From JAKQHY01 sp034429475 (GTDB lineage Bacteria; Chloroflexota; Anaerolineae; B4-G1; SLSP01), in assembly GCA_034429475.1 (NCBI GenBank), contig DAOUGD010000046.1, positions 1 to 53,790 on the forward strand: a stretch of DNA of 53,790 nt, written 5' to 3'. Of this stretch, positions 48,424 through 53,790 are shown one piece after another. The translations under genes and the position numbers were made by a program. The notes beneath the pieces are model-generated. The model was given only the letters and a program-made list of their open reading frames with translations. It ran no database searches and was not told where the DNA came from. How positions within the stretch are numbered: position 1 is the first letter of the stretch; every line of letters begins with the position of its first letter.

Positions 48424-50352
48424 ATGATGCGAAAACTGATTCACACCTTGCTTGTTCTAGCGACGATGCTGGCCTCATTCTGTCCGGCTTTGGCTGCCCC
48501 GGCCTATACCGGGCAACCCTTTGAGCCGGTCACCATGGAAGCCTTCTTTGACGATTACTTGGGCACCCAGATGGCAATCAACCACGTCGCCGGCGTCACC
48601 GTCGCGGTGGTCAAAGATGGCCAGGTGCTCTTTACCAAAGGTTACGGCTACGCCGACGTGGCGCAAGGTATCCCGGTCGATCCCGAAAAGACCGTGTTCA
48701 TCCTTGGCTCCTTGAGCAAGCTATTCACCTGGACGGCGGTGATGCAGCTTGTCGAACAGGGTAAGCTCGATCTGGATGCTGACGTCAACACCTATCTCGA
48801 TTTCGAGATTCCGGCCACCTATCCCCAACCTATTACCCTCAATCACTTGATGGCCCATAATGCCGGTTTTGAAGACAACAAATTTGGTCAAATGGCGCCC
48901 ACCGCCGACGCGATGACGCCGCTCGGCGAATGGCTAAAAAGCCATATCCCGGCCCGGATTTATCCCCCCGGCCAATTCAGCGCCTACGAAAATTATGGCG
49001 CAACCCTGGCCGGCTACATCGTATCGCGCGTCTCCGGGATGAGCTATGACGACTATGTCGAAAAGCATATTCTGACGCCGCTTGGCATGGCCCATACGAC
49101 CGCGCGCCAGCCGATCCCGGCGGCGTTGGAGGCTGGCATGTCGCAAAGCTACGTTTTTGCCGACGGCGACTATCAGCCCCAGCCCGGCTTTAACGTCGCG
49201 GCCAATGTCGCGCCGGCGGCCTCATTCCGCTCTACCGCCGCTGATATGACCCGTTTCTTGATCGCCCACCTGAACGACGGGCGTTACGGCGAGGCCAGCA
49301 TCCTGCAACCCGCCACGGCCCAACGCATGCACCAGCGAAGTTTCAGCCACGATCCGCAGGTCAACGGGATGGCGCACGGTTTTTGGGAAATGGATATGAA
49401 TGGCCAGCGCATCATTGGGCACGCCGGATCACACTTTATCTTCGGCAGTTACCTGATGCTCTTTCCTGAACATCACCTGGGCGTGTTCCTTGCGGTGAAC
49501 AGCCAGGGCGGTAGCCGGGGCGGCACGGCGTTCGTGGGGGAGGGCTACCTTCACTTTGAGCAAGCCTTCTTGGATTACTTTTTCCCCCAAGACCTGCCTG
49601 AGCTGACCACGCCAGCCGACTTTGCGCAACACGGGGAGCGTTTCAGGGGCAACTACCGCTTGACAATGGGCCGGTCAGAGAGTACCCCGGAGAAGCTGTC
49701 GGCCATGATTATGGGCGTTGCGGTGCAAGCGGACAAAGATGGCCTACGCGTCCCCATGCTGAATAACGCCCGTTTTGTCCAGGTCGCGCCCCTGACCTTC
49801 CGCCAGGTCAATGACGATACCCTGCTCGTCTTCAAAGAGGATGCAGCCGGCACTGTCATCCAGGCTTTCCTGGGATCCAATCCGCAGACGGCCTTGATAA
49901 AAAACCGTTGGTTCGAGACCCCGATCTTTCACCTGACCCTGTTAGGGCTGTGTGTGATCCTGTTCCTCAGCTTTGAGATTGCCGGGGGTGTGGCGCTCTT
50001 TGTTCAGCGCAAGCGCGCTAACCGGCAGCCGTCCACCGGCCTGGAGCGCGCGGCCCGGTTCATCGCGGGCCTGGCAGGTATGTTGAGCCTGCTGATTCTC
50101 GTCGGCGCATTCGCCTCCATCTTCAACGCGTATGGTCTGTATGTCGGCCACTTGCCGCTGTGGACGTTCATCCCGGTTCTTTCAATCCTGGTGGCCTTGC
50201 TGACTTTGGGGATGATGGTCTTCACCGCCCTGGCCTGGGCGCGCCGGTTCTGGGGTCTGGGTGGGCGAATTCATTATACCCTGGTGACATTGGGGGCGGT
50301 TGGCTTTGTCTGGTTCATGCTCTTTTGGAATAGTCTTGGCAAGGGTTTTTAG
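48424..50352 (+). CDS. Serine beta-lactamase-like (class C/PBP4*) protein with C-terminal membrane helices
   Basis: A 642-residue protein. ATG 48424 (or 48427) follows GGGAG; the longer frame from 48340 covers the opposite promoter. A signal peptide (about 3-25, ending ALAAPA) leads to a class C-type domain with SLSK (Ser96, Lys99) and YEN (Tyr188, Asn190). HGFWEMDMNGQRIIGHAGSH holds the HxG-like third motif. After about residue 500, four helices (for example HLTLLGLCVILFLSFEIAGGVALFV) anchor it. Family members include peptidases and esterases; the substrate is unknown. Confidence 0.87.
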   Translation: MMRKLIHTLLVLATMLASFCPALAAPAYTGQPFEPVTMEAFFDDYLGTQMAINHVAGVTVAVVKDGQVLFTKGYGYADVAQGIPVDPEKTVFILGSLSKLFTWTAVMQLVEQGKLDLDADVNTYLDFEIPATYPQPITLNHLMAHNAGFEDNKFGQMAPTADAMTPLGEWLKSHIPARIYPPGQFSAYENYGATLAGYIVSRVSGMSYDDYVEKHILTPLGMAHTTARQPIPAALEAGMSQSYVFADGDYQPQPGFNVAANVAPAASFRSTAADMTRFLIAHLNDGRYGEASILQPATAQRMHQRSFSHDPQVNGMAHGFWEMDMNGQRIIGHAGSHFIFGSYLMLFPEHHLGVFLAVNSQGGSRGGTAFVGEGYLHFEQAFLDYFFPQDLPELTTPADFAQHGERFRGNYRLTMGRSESTPEKLSAMIMGVAVQADKDGLRVPMLNNARFVQVAPLTFRQVNDDTLLVFKEDAAGTVIQAFLGSNPQTALIKNRWFETPIFHLTLLGLCVILFLSFEIAGGVALFVQRKRANRQPSTGLERAARFIAGLAGMLSLLILVGAFASIFNAYGLYVGHLPLWTFIPVLSILVALLTLGMMVFTALAWARRFWGLGGRIHYTLVTLGAVGFVWFMLFWNSLGKGF

Positions 50353-50531
50353 CTGCTGGAATACACCAGTTACGCGATATTCGAAACAGCACATTGACAG
50401 TTACATCGAAGCAGAAAGCTGAAACCCAGGCGCGATTTCTGCGTAATAGACTGAGGAAAGGGTTGGTTTTTACCTCAACCTGAACGGCGGGCTTTTTTAT
50501 CACACCAATGCACTAACAGAAAGGAGAAACC

Positions 50532-51047
50532 ATGTCAGACTCAGTCCTCGTGACGTATGCCACCCGTTATGGTTCCACCCAGGAAGTCGCCGAAAAAGTC
50601 GCGGCGACGCTGCGCGAAAGCGGCCTGGCGGTGGACGTGCAACCTGCAAAGCAAGTGCGGTCGCTGGCGGGCTACCGCGCCGTCGTAGTGGGCGCGCCGC
50701 TCTACATCGGGAGCTGGCTCAAGGACGCGCAGCGCTTCCTCACGCAGCATCAGGCCGCGCTGGCAAAGCTGCCGGTCGTCCTCTTCTCGCTCGGCCCGAC
50801 GCGCGCCGATGAAGGGTGGGATGCAGTGCGCGCTTCATTAGATACTCAGGTGGGCAAATATCCCTGGCTCAAGCCGGTGGCGGTGGAATTGTTCGGCGGC
50901 AAGTATGACCCTGACAAACTCCGTTTCCCCGACACATTACTCAAAATCATCCCCGCCAGCCCCTTGCACGGCCAGCCGGCCAGCGACGCCCGTGATTGGG
51001 ACGCCATCCGCACATGGGCGACGGGCCTGGCCGAAAAACTCGGTTGA
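50532..51047 (+). CDS. Flavodoxin-domain protein (HemG-like)
   Basis: A 171-residue protein after AAGGAGAAACC. VLVTYATRYGSTQEVAEKVA is the FMN-phosphate loop. VVGAPLYIGSWLKDAQRFL and VLFSLGPTRADEGW match the HemG/flavodoxin-5 type and the paralogue at 24311, but this copy has no Tat leader. The 179-nt leader upstream (50353-50531) has an unpaired TTGACA (50394-50399) and a T-run near 50494, but no convincing promoter or terminator. The SRPBCC gene follows after 3 nt. Confidence 0.86.
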   Translation: MSDSVLVTYATRYGSTQEVAEKVAATLRESGLAVDVQPAKQVRSLAGYRAVVVGAPLYIGSWLKDAQRFLTQHQAALAKLPVVLFSLGPTRADEGWDAVRASLDTQVGKYPWLKPVAVELFGGKYDPDKLRFPDTLLKIIPASPLHGQPASDARDWDAIRTWATGLAEKLG

Positions 51048-51050
51048 GCC

Positions 51051-51512
51051 ATGTTGGCGCGTATTTCAACCACGTTCGACTGTACGGCGGAACAACTATG
51101 GAATGAAATCAGCCGCCCGGCCTCGCTACGCTTTGTGGCCGCGCCGTTTCTGCATTTCGAATCGCTGGTTGCCGGTGATCTCGACAGCGAGTGGGTGGTG
51201 GGCAAGACGTACCCGCTGCGGCTGTCCTTGTTCGGCTTGCTGCCTGCCGGAGAACACCACATCACGCTTGTCACCATTGATCGGGAGGCGAACCTGATCG
51301 AGAGCGAGGAAAGCGGCGCACTCGCACCGGTTTGGAACCACACCATTCGATTTCACTCACTTGGGGATAGCAGACTGCACTACACCGACGAGATCGAAAT
51401 CCAGGCCGGGCTGCTGACCGGGGGCGTCTGGGCCTTTGCCCACCTGTTTTACCGTCACCGTCAACGGCGCTGGAAAATACTCTTGCGCAGCAAAGCGCAG
51501 GGCGCAATATGA
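51051..51512 (+). CDS. SRPBCC-family (START-like) protein
   Basis: A 153-residue protein. It begins LARISTTFDCTAEQLWNEIS, the typical beta1-alpha1 entry of the SRPBCC fold, and ends with a long helix (FAHLFYRHRQRRWKILLRSKA). FRFHSLGDSRLHYTDEIEIQAG-type beta strands are visible in between. Such proteins bind hydrophobic ligands. It lies between a flavodoxin and a membrane-protein gene and overlaps the latter by 4 nt, so it may be part of the same module. Confidence 0.78.
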   Translation: MLARISTTFDCTAEQLWNEISRPASLRFVAAPFLHFESLVAGDLDSEWVVGKTYPLRLSLFGLLPAGEHHITLVTIDREANLIESEESGALAPVWNHTIRFHSLGDSRLHYTDEIEIQAGLLTGGVWAFAHLFYRHRQRRWKILLRSKAQGAI

Positions 51513-52225
51513 AACAAGCCGATACCTGGAAACCACTTTACCGAATCGGCGCGGTTGCCGCCCTGACCACCGCGCTCCTCTTCCGGCGCAATATCGGCGC
51601 TGAGGTGTCGCTGTTCACCGGCGCAGACGCCATTCCCGTCTCGGCCGCGGATTGGTATGCCCTGTTGCAAACCAGTCCGTTCGTTGGCCTTGCTTTTCTG
51701 GCTTTCTTCGATCTTGCCAATTACGCTTTGGAAGGGATAGTTTTTCTGGCGCTGGGCGCGGCGTTCTGGCAGACGCACAAAAGCATGGCGGCGTTGGCGC
51801 TCGGCGGCGGATTGGTGGGCATCGCCGTCAGTTTCGCCGCGAATATCTCGCTGACGCTGTTCTCCCTCGGCCGGCAATACGCCGCCGCAACGTCCGAAGC
51901 GCAACGCGCCGCCCTGTTGACCGCCGGGCAATCGCTGCTGGCAACCAACGATCCGGCGGTCGCGTCCCCTGGCACGGGCGTGTGGGTCAGTCTGCTGTTA
52001 ATCGCCCTGGCGGGGCTGCTGTTGTCGGTCCTCATGCTGCGCGTCCACCGCGTTACCGGCATTGTAGGGCTGCTGGCAAGCGGCTGCGACCTGGTGTATT
52101 GCCTGACTTTCGCCTTTTCGCCAGTCCTGCAAATCGTTCTGATGTCCAGCGGCGGTGCGTTGTGGATGGTATGGCACCTGTTGGTGGCGCGCGCGCTCCT
52201 CAAACGCGCGAGAGAGATCGCTTGA
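51509..52225 (+). CDS. Six-helix membrane protein of the LYR family, DUF4386-like
   Basis: A 238-residue protein starting at ATG 51509 inside the end of the previous gene. TWKPLYRIGAVAALTTALL and ATSEAQRAALLTAGQSLLA match the proteins at 21505 and 23567. It overlaps the EFR1-type gene that follows (TTGA), the tightest case of the membrane-protein/flavoprotein pairing in the window. Confidence 0.77.
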   Translation: MKQADTWKPLYRIGAVAALTTALLFRRNIGAEVSLFTGADAIPVSAADWYALLQTSPFVGLAFLAFFDLANYALEGIVFLALGAAFWQTHKSMAALALGGGLVGIAVSFAANISLTLFSLGRQYAAATSEAQRAALLTAGQSLLATNDPAVASPGTGVWVSLLLIALAGLLLSVLMLRVHRVTGIVGLLASGCDLVYCLTFAFSPVLQIVLMSSGGALWMVWHLLVARALLKRAREIA

Positions 52226-53100
52226 GTACCGAAATCGCTTACTTTTCCGGCACCGGCAACTCTTTGGCCGTCGCGCGGGAGATCGCTACGCGCCTCGGCG
52301 GCGACTTGCGCGCCATCCCCTCCATGATGGAGCAGGAGCGGATCACACCGCAGGCCGACGTGCTGGGTCTGGTGTTCCCCGTCTACAACAAGGGTCTGCC
52401 GCTGATTATCAAACATTTCGCAGATAAACTGGCGGGGTTGGAAGCCACGTATCTGTTTGCCGTCTGCACGTATGGAGACACCATCGGCATGGCTATTCCC
52501 CATCTGGCGAAACTCATAGAGGCGCGCGGCGGGCGCCTTGCCGCCGGATTCGGCGTGCAGATGCCGTATAACTACCTCACGCCCACACTCAAGCTCAAAG
52601 GCTTCTTCAGCGCGTTTACCCTCCGAGAAGTCCCCCTTGAGAAACAATGCGCCTTGCTGGACGCGGCGCTGGCGCGCATCGAACCGATCGTCGCCTACAT
52701 CCGCGCCGGGAAATCGGGGGACTTTGAGATCACCGCCGACTTTCTCACCCGCCTGGCAGATCGCCTCAACTTGAATGAGACCCTCGGAAAATCAACGTGG
52801 CTGAAAATCGCCGGCGTTACAGAACCGACTGAACTGTCCTTTTTGGAAAGCCGCCAGTTGATGGATCGGGCATTTCACGCGGATGAACATTGCATTGGCT
52901 GCGGCACGTGCGCCCGGATTTGCCCGGTTGACAACATCCGCATCGTTGAGGGCAAACCGCAGTGGCAAGAGCGCTGCGAGCAGTGCTTCGCCTGCTTGCA
53001 GTGGTGCCCGCAGCAGGCGATCCAGTTTGGGAGCCACACCGCCGGCAAGCGGCGGTATCACCATCCTGACGTGAGACTGGCGGATATGCTGAGGGTGTAG
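52222..53100 (+). CDS. EFR1-type flavodoxin-ferredoxin fusion protein
   Basis: A 292-residue protein with a TTG start (52222) overlapping the previous stop; the in-frame region upstream to 51652 is under that gene. The flavodoxin domain opens STEIAYFSGTGNSLAVAREI and includes VFPVYNKGLPLIIKHF. Near the C-terminus are two [4Fe-4S] motifs, CIGCGTCARICP and CEQCFACLQWCP. It is an electron-transfer protein linking FMN and Fe-S clusters; its partners may be the membrane protein encoded just before it. Confidence 0.9.
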   Translation: MSTEIAYFSGTGNSLAVAREIATRLGGDLRAIPSMMEQERITPQADVLGLVFPVYNKGLPLIIKHFADKLAGLEATYLFAVCTYGDTIGMAIPHLAKLIEARGGRLAAGFGVQMPYNYLTPTLKLKGFFSAFTLREVPLEKQCALLDAALARIEPIVAYIRAGKSGDFEITADFLTRLADRLNLNETLGKSTWLKIAGVTEPTELSFLESRQLMDRAFHADEHCIGCGTCARICPVDNIRIVEGKPQWQERCEQCFACLQWCPQQAIQFGSHTAGKRRYHHPDVRLADMLRV

Positions 53101-53182
53101 ACGCAACCATCGAAGCCCGGAAATCGGGAGACGGAGGGCGAGCCGGTGTAGCCGGGGTCAAAGTACTTCCAGGGAAGGAGCA

Positions 53183-53689
53183 ATGAACACAATGAAGAAA
53201 ATCATCATCATTGGCGGAGGTATAGCGGGGTTGTCTGCCGGCTGCTATGCTCGGATGAATGGGTATGCTACCCATATCTTCGAAATGCACACTCACCCTG
53301 GCGGCTTGTGTACTTCATGGGTGAGAAAGGGCTATACCTTTGATGGCAGTATCCACTGGCTGGAAGGTACATCACCGGAACATCCATTTCACGAAATCTG
53401 GCAGGAACTGGGCGCCCTCAAGGATAAAAAGATTTATTACAAGGATATGTCCTATAAAATATTTCTAAGGGATCACATTATCACTTTATACAATGATCCC
53501 GATAGGCTGAAAAAGTATTTATGCGAGATCGCGCCGGAAGACCGGGGTATGATTGACGAATTGGCCAATGCCATCAACGTGTTTTACCCATTTCAGCGGA
53601 TGCCTTTATCCAACCCAGGGAACTGTTTACTCCCTTTGATAAAATTCGGGGTATTGTCGCTCATTTTCCTTGATGAGGAAGTGAAATAG
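53183..53689 (+). pseudogene. FAD-dependent oxidoreductase (phytoene-desaturase-like), truncated
   Basis: ATG 53183 follows GGAAGGAGCA. KKIIIIGGGIAGLSAGCYAR is the FAD dinucleotide-binding motif, followed by HPGGLCTSWVRKGYTFDGSI, as in CrtI/retinol-saturase-like enzymes of about 500 residues. The frame stops after 168 residues at GTGAAATAG, where an IS1-like element appears to begin, so the gene is interrupted. Its base composition is clearly more AT-rich than the operon before it, suggesting transfer. Confidence 0.78.
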
Positions 53690-53790
53690 TGTGCCATTTG
53701 TCGTATCCTTAAGAGCATCACAAATGCTACACAAGGATGCGAAAATGGATTGGAACACGCTCTATTGTCCCAACAAAGACTGTAAATACT
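53681..53790 (+). mobile_element. Left edge of an IS1-like element (partial)
   Basis: The sequence from about GTGAAATAGTGTGCC (53681) interrupts the oxidoreductase gene and leads into a transposase start. The exact outer end cannot be set from one side. The element continues beyond the window. Confidence 0.5.
53745..53790 (+). CDS. IS1-like transposase, N-terminal zinc-finger part
   Basis: ATG 53745 has AAGGA (53733-53737) 7 nt upstream and reads MDWNTLYCPNKDCKY to the window end. The C-x4-C finger at the start of a short basic domain is typical of IS1-like (InsA-type) transposases. Only 15 codons are visible. Confidence 0.6.
   Translation, partial: MDWNTLYCPNKDCKY

Noticed and set aside
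50460..50505. Intrinsic terminator after the 48424 gene (GGCGGGC followed by a T-run)
   Set aside because: No complementary arm giving a stable stem could be found next to the T-run.
50353..50531. Riboswitch in the 179-nt leader of the flavodoxin gene
   Set aside because: No core of a known riboswitch class could be recognised by eye; a covariance-model search (Rfam) would be decisive.
1..53790. tRNA or rRNA genes
   Set aside because: No conserved T-loop (GGTTCGAATCC-like) with matching acceptor stems and no rRNA stretches were seen; tRNAscan would be decisive.

Overview
The window looks like part of a Chloroflexota chromosome, probably an Anaerolineae- or Caldilineae-like lineage; this is an inference. 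The signs are high GC with strong purine-rich ribosome binding sites, several large MalT/LuxR-type ATPase regulators, DUF4386 membrane proteins in many copies, small secreted proteins ending in YLPLVLK, and short tandem repeats. No tRNA, rRNA, CRISPR array or phage structural gene was seen. Almost everything reads on the plus strand in short, tightly packed operons.

Layout. 1-4932: a cut-off flavodoxin-fold protein, two alpha/beta hydrolases, a flavoprotein with a four-cysteine motif and a small membrane protein. 4939-6777 (minus): a GAF-domain histidine kinase. 6778-7079: a divergent control region with two mirror-image promoters. 7080-9072: three secreted or lipoprotein genes. 9113-17044: an iron-sulfur flavoprotein, SDR, methyltransferase, SpoIIM-like membrane protein, ABC-2 exporter (one ATPase, two permeases), MGMT-like protein and secreted esterase. 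17265-25526: membrane proteins alternating with FMN proteins (Isf-type, nitroreductase, flavodoxin), with a 121-bp MITE. 25631-27693: an IS4-superfamily element. 27737-44161: two MalT-like regulators, two copies of a small unnamed protein, five zinc-less MDR oxidoreductases, DUF6326 and DUF4386 proteins, a class A beta-lactamase-like protein and an ArsR regulator. 44166-48295: a DUF4386 start fragment and an NB-ARC/TPR regulator split by an IS481-family element. 48424-53100: a beta-lactamase-fold membrane protein, flavodoxin, SRPBCC protein, membrane protein and EFR1-type ferredoxin-flavodoxin. 53183-end: an AT-rich FAD oxidoreductase cut short at the edge of an IS1-like element.

How the genes may work together. 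Two patterns recur. (a) A polytopic membrane protein sits directly before an FMN or Fe-S flavoprotein, often overlapping or within 4 nt. (b) A MalT-like regulator or small GHL-type protein is followed by DUF4386/DUF6326 membrane proteins and MDR quinone-reductase-like enzymes, in two related cassettes. Both suggest membrane-linked redox modules of unknown substrate that have multiplied locally. The clearest regulatory find is the 6785-7032 region: each divergent promoter has four TTAA-type hexamers at exact 11-bp steps, then 9 nt, then TATAAT. This matches the architecture of PhoB/PhoP (OmpR-family) activated promoters.
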